Shown here: positions 24,172 to 32,766 of the stretch, piece by piece
Layout: every line of letters begins with the position of its first letter
How positions within the stretch are numbered: the first letter of the stretch is position 1
NCBI GenBank assembly: GCA_002478265.1
Contig: DLNC01000020.1
Location: 1 to 40,749, forward strand
Length of the DNA stretch: 40,749 nucleotides
Direction of reading: 5' to 3'
Origin: Syntrophaceae bacterium UBA7520
GTDB taxonomy: Bacteria; Desulfobacterota; Syntrophia; Syntrophales; Smithellaceae
The notes under the pieces: generated by a model
Told to the model about the DNA's origin: nothing
The model's input: only the letters and a program-made list of their open reading frames with translations
The model's database searches: none
Made by a program: the position numbers and the translations under genes

Positions 24172-24825
24172 ATGATTAAAGAAGAGCGGATTTTCATCAG
24201 AAACGGCGAATTTTTAATCGAAGCGCTATTGCATAATACCGATAGTAAAACAGCGGCAATTATCTGCCATCCTCACCCGTTGATGGGCGGTTCCATGCAC
24301 AATAACGTTGTCGAAGCGGCGTGTCAGGGCTTTGCCGAAAAAAATATAGCAACATTACGGTTTAATTTCCGCGGCGTAGGCTTAAGCAGCGGCTCTTACG
24401 ATGAAGGAAGAGGAGAAATTCAGGATGTTATCTGTGTTCACAGGTATCTTCAGGAGGAAGGATATGCGGATATATTCTTTGTCGGCTATTCTTTTGGCGC
24501 ATGGGTTGGCGCAAAAGTTATTTCAGCGACAAATCAATTGTTTTACCGGGTAATATTTATTTCTCCACCGATTAATCATTTCGACTTTGATTTTTTCGAG
24601 TTAAAAAACAAAGTAAATTTAATAATTTGCGGCGATGCGGATAACTTTTGCGATATTGCCGACATAACTGAAACATGCGGGAAAATTGGCGCCAAGCTGG
24701 AAATAATTAAAGGAACGGATCATTTCTATTGGGGAAAAGAAGCAGAAATTGAAAAAATCATTTCATCGCATATAAAAAATAGACAGAAAATCATTCAAAA
24801 AAAAGTTGATTTTGAAAATGATTAG
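24172..24825 (+). CDS. Alpha/beta hydrolase, KTE/CC3310-type small serine hydrolase
   Basis: 217 aa alpha/beta-hydrolase fold. The oxyanion and strand-3 region is AAIICHPHPLMGGSMHNNVV, the nucleophile elbow is GYSFGAW (Ser in G-x-S-x-G), and a late GTDHFYWG supplies the catalytic His. The Asp is probably in the ICGDADNF loop. Proteins opening with HPHPLMGG are common in proteobacteria and are mostly uncharacterised esterases. The start is ATG at 24172, 5 bases after oppF; an upstream frame-open extension inside oppF is not used in homologues as far as I recall. The substrate is unknown. Confidence 0.82.
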   Translation: MIKEERIFIRNGEFLIEALLHNTDSKTAAIICHPHPLMGGSMHNNVVEAACQGFAEKNIATLRFNFRGVGLSSGSYDEGRGEIQDVICVHRYLQEEGYADIFFVGYSFGAWVGAKVISATNQLFYRVIFISPPINHFDFDFFELKNKVNLIICGDADNFCDIADITETCGKIGAKLEIIKGTDHFYWGKEAEIEKIISSHIKNRQKIIQKKVDFEND

Positions 24826-24929
24826 TGCTAGCAAATAATAAAATGTTAAAAAGCCGTAATATTACGATCATTTAGGCAGGCGGCGAATATCGGGAAATTG
24901 TTCGTGCTAGTTATTGTGATAAAAAAATT

Positions 24930-24975
24930 AACCGCATAAAATTCTTGTATAGAAAGAATTTATGCGGTTTTTTTA
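24930..24975 (+). terminator. Rho-independent terminator of the oppDF-hydrolase operon
   Basis: AACCGCATAAAATTCTT (24930-24946) pairs with AAGAATTTATGCGGTT, a stem of about 16 pairs with one bulged A and a short loop, followed by a T-run. It lies about 100 bases after the hydrolase gene and ends 57 bases before the cold-shock gene. Confidence 0.85.
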
Positions 24976-25031
24976 TTTTTCCGGCCGCAATTTAACCGGA
25001 AAGAAATATTTTTTAGAGGGGGTATTTAGCT

Positions 25032-25232
25032 TTGGCAGAAGGAAAGGTAAAGTGGTTTAATGAGAAGAAGGGGTTCGGCTTCATTGAAAACGATGAAGGC
25101 GGGGATGTTTTTGTTCATTATAGCGCCATTCAGGGAACGGGATTTAAGACTCTTTACGAGGGTCAGAGGATCCGTTTTGATGTAGAGCAGGGCAACAAGG
25201 GCCCGAGCGCGTCAAATGTGCAGCCGCTATAA
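25032..25232 (+). CDS. Cold-shock domain protein (CspA family)
   Basis: 66 aa, a single cold-shock domain. RNP1 is KGFGFIE and RNP2 is VFVHYS, the two single-strand RNA/DNA binding motifs. It acts as an RNA chaperone. The start is TTG, supported by the GAGGGGG site (25014-25020) and by the conserved opening MAEGKVKWFNEKKGFGFI. It stands between two terminators, so it is monocistronic. The leader after the upstream terminator is short (at most about 55 bases), unlike the long thermosensing cspA leader of E. coli. Confidence 0.94.
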   Translation: MAEGKVKWFNEKKGFGFIENDEGGDVFVHYSAIQGTGFKTLYEGQRIRFDVEQGNKGPSASNVQPL

Positions 25233-25264
25233 TAGAAAAAATTAACAGTTTCATATTAAACAAG

Positions 25265-25294
25265 AAATGCCCCGTGCAAGCGGGGCATTTTTTT
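25265..25294 (+). terminator. Rho-independent terminator of the cold-shock gene
   Basis: AAATGCCCCG (25265-25274) pairs perfectly with CGGGGCATTT (25281-25290), with a six-base loop and a T-run to 25294. It touches the stop codon of the convergent MATE gene. On the minus strand the following bases are not a good T-run, so it mainly serves the plus strand. Confidence 0.9.
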
Positions 25295-26672
25295 ATTCAT
25301 AGTTTGGCCGAAAAAGCTCAAGACTGATTTCCAGAGATTTAAAGCGCCTTATTTCGCGCCGCGCGTAATAGTAAGTCAAAGCAAAGGCCAGCAGATTGGA
25401 AAAAGGTATGGCCATCCACGCGCCGTTTATCCCCCACACCCGGGAAAAAACGACCAGCAGAGGTATAAGCAGTATTGTATCGCGGAAAATAAAAATGAAC
25501 ATCGCCAGCGTTCCCTTTCCCAGGCCCAAAAACATATTTATAAAAACAAGCAGGGGCGCCAAAAATATCAGAACCAAAACATAGATGCGCAAAGCGGGGA
25601 CAGCGATGGTTGTCAAAGTGGGATCGGCGGAGAAGACAGCCACGATAGAATCGGCAAAAAGCATCAGTATAATTGTGGCAAAAAAAGCGATGCCCAGAGA
25701 CACTTTCATGGCGACAGAAACCGCCTGCCTTAATCTTTTGTATAAACCTGCGCCTTGGCTATAGCCGACAATCGGCATTAAACCGAAGCCTATTCCGTAT
25801 AAAATCATCGTTACGAGGCCATTGACGCGAAAGCAGATTCCCAAAGCGGCGATGGCCGCCGCGCCGTATTGAGCCAGCACATGATTGTAAGCGATCAGCA
25901 CCAGGCTGATGATGAAATTGGAAACAATGGATGGAAAGCCGGTGGAGAAAATAGCGCGCATAATCTGTGGATTCAAAGCGAAATATTTACGGTGCAATTT
26001 ATATTTGGATGATTTTAGGCAAAGAAAGTTTACGGAAAACAAAAACGCGATAAACTGAGCGATTACAGCGGCAAAAGCCGCGCCTTTGATGCCCAGCTGC
26101 GGAAAAATCCAGAGGCCAAATATTAAAAAAGGGTCAAGGATGGCGCTGGTAAGAGAAGCGACCAGGACAACATACATGGAAAGAAGCGGCCGTCCTTCCG
26201 CGCGCAACAGGTTATTAGACATCATGGAAAAAAGAAGAAAGGGAGAGCTGAAAGATATAATTACTAGATACTGACGGCAAAGAGGCAATATTTCCTCTGT
26301 GGCGCCGAAAAGCCCGAGCAATTGGTCATGAAAAAGTAAAACAAGCAAAATAATGCCCAGCCCGAAAATAAACGAGAGAAAAAATATTTGTCCGGCTGTT
26401 TGTCCAGCTTCCAGGTCTTTGCCCGCCCCGAACATGCGCGCGGAAAAAGAGCCGGCGCCGACGCCGGTGCCCACCCCGATTGCAGCGAAAATCATTTGTA
26501 TAGGAAAGCAAACGGTAAGGGCAGCTAAAGCCTGCGCGCTGAGCCGAGCCAGCCAGAAGGAATCGATAAAATTATAGATGGACATGGCCATCATGGCGAC
26601 AATGGAAGGCCAGCTCATTTTGAAAATGAGCGGCAAAATAGCCTCTTTGCCCAAATCTATTCTTGTCAACAT
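25293..26672 (-). CDS. MATE family multidrug/organic cation efflux transporter
   Basis: 459 aa with about 12 membrane helices in two homologous halves, the MATE (NorM/DinF-like) fold. The opening LPLIFKMSWPSIVAMMAMSIYNFIDSFWLARL is not quoted further but is the family-typical helix 1 and 2 region (residues 13-44). The second half repeats the pattern from about 235. Such proteins exchange Na+ or H+ for cationic drugs or metabolites. It is transcribed away from miaA from a 98-base shared intergenic region. It is a single gene and converges on the cold-shock gene. Confidence 0.9.
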   Translation of the reverse strand: MLTRIDLGKEAILPLIFKMSWPSIVAMMAMSIYNFIDSFWLARLSAQALAALTVCFPIQMIFAAIGVGTGVGAGSFSARMFGAGKDLEAGQTAGQIFFLSFIFGLGIILLVLLFHDQLLGLFGATEEILPLCRQYLVIISFSSPFLLFSMMSNNLLRAEGRPLLSMYVVLVASLTSAILDPFLIFGLWIFPQLGIKGAAFAAVIAQFIAFLFSVNFLCLKSSKYKLHRKYFALNPQIMRAIFSTGFPSIVSNFIISLVLIAYNHVLAQYGAAAIAALGICFRVNGLVTMILYGIGFGLMPIVGYSQGAGLYKRLRQAVSVAMKVSLGIAFFATIILMLFADSIVAVFSADPTLTTIAVPALRIYVLVLIFLAPLLVFINMFLGLGKGTLAMFIFIFRDTILLIPLLVVFSRVWGINGAWMAIPFSNLLAFALTYYYARREIRRFKSLEISLELFRPNYE

Positions 26673-26770
26673 TTCCCTGGCCGCTACTGGTAGAATATCT
26701 GAAAATAATGATATATAAATAACCCTGTTTGCTTACACACAACAGTTCATATTTTCAAGGCAATTAAAAA

Positions 26771-27679
26771 ATGAGAAAAAATCTAATTGTTATTCTGGGG
26801 GCCACCGCTTCGGGGAAGACAAAGCTTGCCGTGAGGTTGGCGGCGGAACTTGGCGGGGAAATTATTTCCGCCGATTCCCGTCAGGTTTACCGCGGGATGA
26901 ATATCGGCACCGGGAAAGATATTGATGAATATATAGTTGATGGACGAAAAATCAAGTATCATATGATTGATGTGATTGAACCGGAAGAGGAATTCAGTCT
27001 TTTTGACTATCAGCGGGATTTTTATGAAATATTCATGAAGCTTACGCAGGAAAATACGTTACCGGTCATGGTGGGAGGAACAGGTCTTTATCTGGAAGCG
27101 GTGCTCGCTGCCTATGATCTGCCTTTTGCGCCGAAAAACGAAAAATTGCGCAAAGAACTGGGAGAAAAAACGGAAGAAGAACTTCGAGCGCTTCTTCTAT
27201 CGCTAAAACCGCTGGTTCATAATAAAACGGATTTAGAGGACCGCGCGCGTCTGATTCGGGCGATTGAAATTGAAATGACGAGAAATAAAACCGGCTTTTC
27301 GGGAAAAAAACCTTATATTGACGCCGCTGTTTTTGGCATTCGCTGGGAAAGAGACATGTTGCGAAAACGTATCACGCGGCGTTTGGAAGAAAGGTTAGCC
27401 GGCGGCATGGTGGAGGAAGTGGCGCAATTGCATGAAAAAGGCGTGGCCTGGTCCCGTCTGGAAAATTTTGGCCTGGAGTATAAGTTTATTGCCATGTATC
27501 TGCAAGAAAAAATAGGTTTTCAGGAAATGAAAAATAAATTGAATACCGCTATTCACCAGTTCGCCAAAAGGCAGGAAACATGGTTTCGCCGTATGGAAAG
27601 AAAAGGCATCGTCATTAACTGGATAGACGGAGATGATTATCACATGCTTAAAGAAGGCGCGCTGAAACAGCTGTCATGA
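26771..27679 (+). CDS. miaA: tRNA dimethylallyltransferase
   Basis: 302 aa. MiaA adds a dimethylallyl group to N6 of A37 in tRNAs reading codons that begin with U. The P-loop is GATASGKT (about 10-17), followed by ISADSRQVYRGMNIGTGK and VGGTGLYLEA, all family signatures. The C-terminal region with QTWFRR-type ETWFRRM is present. It lacks the zinc-binding extension of eukaryotic homologues. The start is ATG with a modest AAGG site. The last four bases overlap the next gene (ATGA), so the two are translationally coupled. Confidence 0.93.
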   Translation: MRKNLIVILGATASGKTKLAVRLAAELGGEIISADSRQVYRGMNIGTGKDIDEYIVDGRKIKYHMIDVIEPEEEFSLFDYQRDFYEIFMKLTQENTLPVMVGGTGLYLEAVLAAYDLPFAPKNEKLRKELGEKTEEELRALLLSLKPLVHNKTDLEDRARLIRAIEIEMTRNKTGFSGKKPYIDAAVFGIRWERDMLRKRITRRLEERLAGGMVEEVAQLHEKGVAWSRLENFGLEYKFIAMYLQEKIGFQEMKNKLNTAIHQFAKRQETWFRRMERKGIVINWIDGDDYHMLKEGALKQLS

Positions 27680-29028
27680 AGAAAGCTTCCCTGCTCGAAG
27701 ACTACCTGCAAAAATACGCGTGCGATGATAAATGGCGTTTGATTACGCACGATGGGAAAGATGTGTCGTGCGCCGTGGTAATACCCGCATACGCGGAAAA
27801 AAAATCGCTTTTTTTTACGCTGGCATCCCTGGCAAAAAATTCCGCTTCTTCCCTCGAAGACACACTGGTGCTCTGCGTGATAAATAACCGCGTGAATTCG
27901 CCGCGGGAAGATATCAAAAATAATCTTGAGACGCTGGAAATATTGGCGTCGCTCGTTGGTAAAAAATCGTTCGATAAATACCGCGTGGAAAGAAAGCTGC
28001 ATGAACAGCTGACCGAATTGGCGGATAAAAAAGTGAAAATTGGTTATATAGACGCCGCCGGCAAAGGCGCGGCGCTTCCTCCTGGACGCGGCGGTGTCGG
28101 CATGGCCAGAAAAATTGGCATGGATGCCATGCTGCGCCTGTGGCAAAAAGAAATGCCTGCGAAAAAGCTTCTTATCAATCTTGATGCGGACACACTGGTA
28201 GAGGATAATTACTTGTCCGCGATAAAAAACCATTTTTCCGGGAAGGTGAAAACGGCGGTTACGGCGTACGCCCATAAGATGCCGCCAGAGGATGCAGCGC
28301 GCGCGGCTATTTGTTTTTATGAGATATATCTGCGCTACTGGGTTTTGGGACTGCGCGGGGCGAAATCGCCTTACGCATATCAGGCGATCGGCTCAACGAT
28401 CATCACCACGACTGATGCTTATCTGGAAGTCCGGGGGATGAATCGGCGGCAGGCGGGCGAGGATTTCTATTTTCTCAACAAGCTCGCGAAAGTGGGAAAG
28501 ATTAGTTATCTGCGGGATACCCGCGTGTATCCGTCGGCGCGCCCCTCCTTGCGCGTTCCGTTCGGGACAGGTAAAAGTATTCACAATTTTTTGACCGCCG
28601 CAAATCAAAAATATTTATTATATGACCCGCGTGTTTTTGCGGTTGTGGGAAGCTGGGTCAAGCTGATGGAAGAAAAAAGTGCGGCAGAAATTGCTGAAAT
28701 TAAGGAAAACACGCGCAGAATTCATCCCTGTCTGGAAGGATTTCTTAAAATATGCCGCTTTGAAGACAATTGGTCGAAAATAAGCGCTAATGCGAAAAGC
28801 GAAAAAATATTGGTCAAACAGTTTCACCTCTGGTTTGACGCCTTTAAAACTCTGAAATTAATCAACTATTTAACCAGAGAGGCCTACCCGCAAATCAATA
28901 TGTTTACGGCGCTCAGAGAAATCAGGCGCTTGTCCGGCTGTAATGACTTTCCTTTTTCAGAAAGGGCAGGAGCTGATTCTTTAGATGAGCAAATGAGCTG
29001 GCTAAAGTGCCTGAGAGAGATAACCTGA
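27676..29028 (+). CDS. Soluble GT-A (family 2-like) glycosyltransferase
   Basis: 450 aa without membrane helices. VVIPAYAEKKSLFFTLASLA (about residue 35 on) is the start of a GT-A nucleotide-sugar fold, and D170-A171-D172 in LLINLDADTLVEDNYL is the metal-binding DxD. Downstream GEDFYFLNKLAK is in the place of the acceptor-side ED motif of family 2. The C-terminal 140 residues are helical and unassigned. The sugar and acceptor cannot be predicted; the lack of a membrane segment suggests a cytosolic product or peripheral attachment. Its 4-base overlap with miaA is an unusual pairing for a tRNA-modification gene. Confidence 0.75.
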   Translation: MKKASLLEDYLQKYACDDKWRLITHDGKDVSCAVVIPAYAEKKSLFFTLASLAKNSASSLEDTLVLCVINNRVNSPREDIKNNLETLEILASLVGKKSFDKYRVERKLHEQLTELADKKVKIGYIDAAGKGAALPPGRGGVGMARKIGMDAMLRLWQKEMPAKKLLINLDADTLVEDNYLSAIKNHFSGKVKTAVTAYAHKMPPEDAARAAICFYEIYLRYWVLGLRGAKSPYAYQAIGSTIITTTDAYLEVRGMNRRQAGEDFYFLNKLAKVGKISYLRDTRVYPSARPSLRVPFGTGKSIHNFLTAANQKYLLYDPRVFAVVGSWVKLMEEKSAAEIAEIKENTRRIHPCLEGFLKICRFEDNWSKISANAKSEKILVKQFHLWFDAFKTLKLINYLTREAYPQINMFTALREIRRLSGCNDFPFSERAGADSLDEQMSWLKCLREIT

Positions 29029-29062
29029 GGCGAAATTGTCCAACAATTGACTGATAATCTTC

Positions 29063-29089
29063 TTGACGGAAGTTTTATTTCCGTATAGT
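29063..29089 (+). promoter_or_regulatory. Candidate sigma-70 promoter of the parvulin lipoprotein gene
   Basis: TTGACG (29063-29068) and TATAGT (29084-29089) are separated by 15 bases, two short of ideal. The spacer contains a dyad CGGAA/TTCCG (29067-29071 and 29079-29083). The only other -35-like hexamer, TTGACT at 29047-29052, has no good -10 partner. Confidence 0.4.
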
Positions 29090-29126
29090 TTCAGCCTAAA
29101 TTAAGCAAAATGCGGGAGGATTATTA

Positions 29127-30179
29127 ATGAGAAAAAGTATTCTGTTATTATCGGTAACGCTGTTGGTTTTGACTGCTCTTCTATCCGGTTGTTCGAAAGA
29201 AAATGATATCAAAGAAACTCCCGCTACAGATCCGGTGAATCAAAGCCAAAAACTAAGTGATAAGTTTGTAGCCGCGCCCAGTAAAAGCCTTCCAGCAGAT
29301 GTCGCGGTCAGCGTCGACGGTAAGGAACTGAAAAAGGCGCAACTCGATATGCAAATCAAAGATATTATGAAGACGTATCAGGACCAGATTCCCAAAGATA
29401 AAATAAAAGAGGCGCAGGTAAACATCAAGACGCAACTGGTGGAAAATTTCATCATGCGCACGGTTTTGGAAAATGAAATTGAGAGAAGAAAAATAGTTGC
29501 GGAAGAGAAAGATATTAAAGAAGTTGTCGATCGCATGCGGTCGCAGATAGAGCCGGGACAGAAGTTCGAAGAATTTCTTAAAGCGAACAAAATGACGCTG
29601 GAGGAACTAAATAAAAATATTGCCGCCGAAATCAAAGTCAAAAAGATGGTGGCCATGGAGTTAGACGGAAAAACAAAACCCACGCGCAGGGAAATAAGCA
29701 AGTTCTACAATGAAAATAAGGAAAGGTTTATAGTTCCGGAAAGCGTACACCTCCGTCATATTCTGGTTGCGATCAACGAAAAAGATGACGATAAGACAAA
29801 GGCACAGAAAAAAGAAAAAATCGAAAACCTGCGCAGGCAGATTGCCGAAGGAGCTGATTTTGCGGAGTTAGCTAAGAAGAATTCCGATTGTCCCAGTAAG
29901 GAAAGCGGTGGGGATTTGGGTTCGATAACGAGAGGGCAGACGGTAAAGCCTTTTGAAGACGCCGCTTTTTCGCAAAAGATCAAGGAAATTGGTCCGGTGA
30001 TCACGACCGATTACGGCTATCACATTATTCAGGTGCTGGAACGAAATCCGGAGAAAAAGATCGCCCTGGATGATGTTCGGGATAAAATATCGAATTATCT
30101 AGAGCAGCAAAAGCAGTCGGATGCTTTTGCTAAGCTTATGGATAAACTCAGAGCTAAAGCGGATATTAGAATAAACTGA
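29127..30179 (+). CDS. Periplasmic peptidyl-prolyl isomerase lipoprotein (SurA/PrsA-like parvulin)
   Basis: 350 aa. The signal peptide ends in the lipobox LLSGC, with Cys22 as the lipidated residue. A SurA-N-like chaperone region (about 50-200) is followed by one parvulin domain (about 205-305) with VHLRHILVAI, DFAELAKKNSDCPSKESGGD and TDYGYHIIQV, the expected order of catalytic-site strands. It helps fold outer-membrane or exported proteins. Membrane attachment is more like PrsA than the soluble, two-parvulin SurA. It could assist folding of the secretin or adhesin, but there is no genetic link. Confidence 0.88.
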   Translation: MRKSILLLSVTLLVLTALLSGCSKENDIKETPATDPVNQSQKLSDKFVAAPSKSLPADVAVSVDGKELKKAQLDMQIKDIMKTYQDQIPKDKIKEAQVNIKTQLVENFIMRTVLENEIERRKIVAEEKDIKEVVDRMRSQIEPGQKFEEFLKANKMTLEELNKNIAAEIKVKKMVAMELDGKTKPTRREISKFYNENKERFIVPESVHLRHILVAINEKDDDKTKAQKKEKIENLRRQIAEGADFAELAKKNSDCPSKESGGDLGSITRGQTVKPFEDAAFSQKIKEIGPVITTDYGYHIIQVLERNPEKKIALDDVRDKISNYLEQQKQSDAFAKLMDKLRAKADIRIN

Positions 30180-30204
30180 GGCTTTTTTCACCAGCTAGTT
30201 TATT
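30170..30204. terminator. Inverted repeat between convergent genes, possible bidirectional terminator
   Basis: AATAAACT (30170-30177) pairs with AGTTTATT (30197-30204) around a 19-base loop that contains a T6 run. It spans both stop codons. The stem is AT-rich and weak, so the terminator role is tentative. Confidence 0.35.
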
Positions 30205-31018
30205 TGAAGCTGTGCTCCGCGTCGGGGAACGCGCCGTTTTTTACTTCGGCAATATAGGTTTTCACCGCTTTTTTAATTTCCACGCCCAGATTTGCGTATT
30301 TTTTAACGAATTTCGGCGTAATTCTTTCGTACATCCCCAGCATATCATTTATCACCAGCACCTGACCGTCGCAGTTTACGCCCGCGCCGATACCTATGGT
30401 GGGAATGGAAATGGCTTCAGTAATTTCCTTGGCCAGTTTCTCCGGCACGCATTCGAGAACAAGAGAGAAGGCTCCCGCTTCTTCCAGAATACGCGCGTCA
30501 TTGAGCATTTTCTCGGCGGCGTCTTCTTTTTTGCCTTGGACTTTGTAGCCGCCAATCTGGTGAATGGATTGCGGCGTAAGACCAAGATGCGCCATCACTG
30601 GAATGCCGGAAGAGGTGATTTTCTGAACGGTTTCCGCCTGCTCGCGGCCGCCCTCAAGCTTTACGGCCTGAGCGCCCGCTTCCTGTAAAAATCTGCCGGC
30701 GTTGGCGAGCGCGGTCTGAGGTGAAATCTGATAGGACATAAAAGGCATATCGGCCACGATAAGTGGTTTCTGAGCGCCGCGGACGACCGCTTTTGTATGA
30801 TGCAACATGTCTTCCATGGTAACGGGTAGCGTTGTATCGTATCCTAAAATAACATTGCCCAGAGAATCGCCAACCAGAATGATATCAATATCGGTGTCAT
30901 CGATAAGCGAGGCCATGCCGAAATCATATGCGGTCAGCATGGCGATTTTATCTCCCGTTGTTTTCATTTTTTTTATATCGAGAATGGTTTTACGGTTGAT
31001 TTTGCCTTGGGTGCTCAT
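30200..31018 (-). CDS. panB: 3-methyl-2-oxobutanoate hydroxymethyltransferase
   Basis: 272 aa, normal length. PanB transfers a hydroxymethyl group from methylene-tetrahydrofolate to alpha-ketoisovalerate, making ketopantoate, the first committed step to pantothenate and CoA. Signatures include MLTAYDFGMASLID, VGDSLGNVILGYD (metal-binding Asp), AVKLEGG and GIGAGVNCDGQVLVINDMLG. The TTG/ATG question does not arise: ATG follows AAAGGAG inside the end of the upstream DUF2520 gene, three bases away. The two genes therefore form a tight minus-strand operon. Confidence 0.95.
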   Translation of the reverse strand: MSTQGKINRKTILDIKKMKTTGDKIAMLTAYDFGMASLIDDTDIDIILVGDSLGNVILGYDTTLPVTMEDMLHHTKAVVRGAQKPLIVADMPFMSYQISPQTALANAGRFLQEAGAQAVKLEGGREQAETVQKITSSGIPVMAHLGLTPQSIHQIGGYKVQGKKEDAAEKMLNDARILEEAGAFSLVLECVPEKLAKEITEAISIPTIGIGAGVNCDGQVLVINDMLGMYERITPKFVKKYANLGVEIKKAVKTYIAEVKNGAFPDAEHSFK

Positions 31019-31021
31019 AGC

Positions 31022-31921
31022 TTATTCTCCTTTGAGGATTTTTTTTATTAATTGCGCTCTTTCCAAAGAGAGAGTTCCTTTTTTTACGGCCAGTTCAATA
31101 GTCAACATGCCCAAAGATCGATAAATATCGCTGAAAGGAGAAGCATTTTTTTCGATGGTTTGTAGATGTTTTTTAATTGTGCCGGCGTCACCACGGGCGA
31201 TTGGTCCCGTAAGCGCCGAGACGGAACCGCAGCGTTCAATATTTTTTAGCGTGCCCCAGACTAGCGGCAGGTATGCCCTGCGCGCCTGTTTTTCGCTGAT
31301 GCCTGTTGTCTGATAAACTGCTTCCGCGCTGTTGAGCAAAGTCACTAAATAATTTGAAACAAAGCAGGCGGCGGCATGATAAAGAGGCTTTTGCTCATCG
31401 GCGATAAAAAGTGGTATTCCCTTTAAATCCGCGACAATTTTTTTTGTCAGTGCTTTGGATTTTCCTTCCGCCGTAACGCCGAAATAGCTACCCGGTATAT
31501 TTTTTACGGCGTTTTCCACAGAAGAAAAACTCTGCAGGGGATGAAAGCTGCCGACGCAAGCGCCTTTTTCCGCGGCCGCATCAAGCAAATCCAGTCCTCC
31601 CGCGCCGCTCAGATGAAAAACAAATTTACCTCTGATGTCGGAAGCGTCGGCGATTTCCCTACAGGCGGCGGCTATAGCATCATCCGGCGTGGTGAGTAAA
31701 AGACAGTTAGCGTAATTTAAAGTTGCCAGCGGATCACGGACTGCCCTGGCTTTTGTGTATTTTACAGCTTTTTTTAAAGCCGCGGGTGATTTATCGTAAA
31801 CAGCGGCTATTTGATAACCGGCTTTTTTCAGCAAAATGCCGATGGCCGTGCCGACCATTCCGGTGCCGATTATCGCAAAAGTATATTTGCTTTTTTGCTT
31901 CTTTTTTTCAGCAGCCGGCAT
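31022..31921 (-). CDS. Rossmann-fold oxidoreductase with DUF2520 domain (candidate ketopantoate reductase)
   Basis: 299 aa. After a Lys-rich start, TFAIIGTGMVGTAIGILL (about residue 12 on) is an NAD(P)-binding GxGxxG motif, and SFHPLQSFSS and AACFVSNYLVTLLNSAE belong to the DUF2520-type C-terminal half, related to the 6-phosphogluconate dehydrogenase C-terminal fold. ATG 31921 is chosen because GGAGAG lies 4 bases upstream; the frame is open further 5' but that stretch coincides with a hairpin. The next gene, panB, makes ketopantoate, so reduction of ketopantoate to pantoate (the PanE/PanG step) is an attractive function. That is inference from context and fold; no classical panE is seen. Confidence 0.8.
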   Translation of the reverse strand: MPAAEKKKQKSKYTFAIIGTGMVGTAIGILLKKAGYQIAAVYDKSPAALKKAVKYTKARAVRDPLATLNYANCLLLTTPDDAIAAACREIADASDIRGKFVFHLSGAGGLDLLDAAAEKGACVGSFHPLQSFSSVENAVKNIPGSYFGVTAEGKSKALTKKIVADLKGIPLFIADEQKPLYHAAACFVSNYLVTLLNSAEAVYQTTGISEKQARRAYLPLVWGTLKNIERCGSVSALTGPIARGDAGTIKKHLQTIEKNASPFSDIYRSLGMLTIELAVKKGTLSLERAQLIKKILKGE

Positions 31922-31932
31922 ATTCTCTCCAA

Positions 31933-31963
31933 TAAAAAAGGCCTTCCACGGCAAGGAAGACCT
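31933..31963 (-). terminator. Terminator-like hairpin in the leader of the DUF2520-panB operon
   Basis: Read on the minus strand, AGGTCTTCC pairs with GGAAGGCCT (one mismatch, 7-base loop), directly followed by TTTTTT and then the ribosome site and ATG of the DUF2520 gene (start 31921). The hairpin ends only about 12 bases before the start codon. No minus-strand gene lies upstream for it to terminate, so it may be an attenuator controlling this operon. I could not identify an anti-terminator or a known riboswitch in the roughly 100 bases before it. Confidence 0.5.
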
Positions 31964-32115
31964 CTGCATGACGTTAGGCGAAAAATACCGTCTCAGTCGA
32001 AAGAAGTGATCCAAGCGGTTGTAATTTCAATAACATAAGCGAGAGGCGGGGTCAAACTGTTTTTAGCTAATGAAACTTGTGTTTAACCGAACACTTGGCT
32101 ATATTGAAAAATAAT

Positions 32116-32766
32116 ATGAGAAAGAAAAAGATAGATTTAATGGGTTTTGATTTGGACGGCACGCTTGTCGCGAGCGGTGATGATCTGGCGGCGGCGGTTA
32201 ATTTTACGCTTGGAAAAATCGGTCTGCCTTTAAAAAGAAAGGAGGAGATCCTGGGTTTTGTTGGCGATGGCGTGCGCAAGCTGTTAGAAAGGGCGGCAGC
32301 CGTCAATCAGGAAAAAACTTTGGAAAAAGCCCTGGAAATATTCAGTGACTATTACGAAAAGCATCTTTTGGACAGCACCAGATTATATCCCCATGTCCTG
32401 GATGTGCTAAATAATTTTTCCGGCAAGACAAAAGTAATTGTTACGAACAAGCGTCATAAATACACAATGTCGATTGTGCAGGGATTAAATATAGATGCGC
32501 ATTTTGATGATATTATCGGCGCGGATACTTTTCCCTATCAAAAGCCGGACGCGCGTCTGATCGCTCATTTACTTAACAAATACAACATTGACAAAAGTAA
32601 GGCGGTGATGATCGGTGACGGCATCAACGATATACTTCTGGCAAAAAATTCCGGCATATTAAGCGTGGCGTACCTGAGTGGTTTGGGTAAGAAAGAGGAA
32701 CTTCTGGCAGCTCAGGCCGATTATTACTGCGAAAGCATGGACGAAATAGTCTCGTTATTTGCATGA
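32116..32766 (+). CDS. gph: HAD-family phosphatase, phosphoglycolate phosphatase-like
   Basis: 216 aa. The HAD motifs are in order: GFDLDGTL (nucleophile Asp and acid Asp), the VTNK motif II, a Lys in QKPDARL and GDGINDILLAK as motif IV. A helical cap lies between motifs I and II, as in subfamily IA enzymes such as Gph, which dephosphorylate 2-phosphoglycolate. Substrate assignment within this family is unreliable from sequence. ATG at 32116 is preferred to an upstream TTG because the conserved domain begins right after it. Its last four bases overlap tilS. Confidence 0.8.
   Translation: MRKKKIDLMGFDLDGTLVASGDDLAAAVNFTLGKIGLPLKRKEEILGFVGDGVRKLLERAAAVNQEKTLEKALEIFSDYYEKHLLDSTRLYPHVLDVLNNFSGKTKVIVTNKRHKYTMSIVQGLNIDAHFDDIIGADTFPYQKPDARLIAHLLNKYNIDKSKAVMIGDGINDILLAKNSGILSVAYLSGLGKKEELLAAQADYYCESMDEIVSLFA

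Noticed and set aside
25293..26672. Plus-strand open frames opposite the MATE gene
   Set aside because: They are short, lack ribosome sites and mirror the codon structure of the minus-strand membrane protein.
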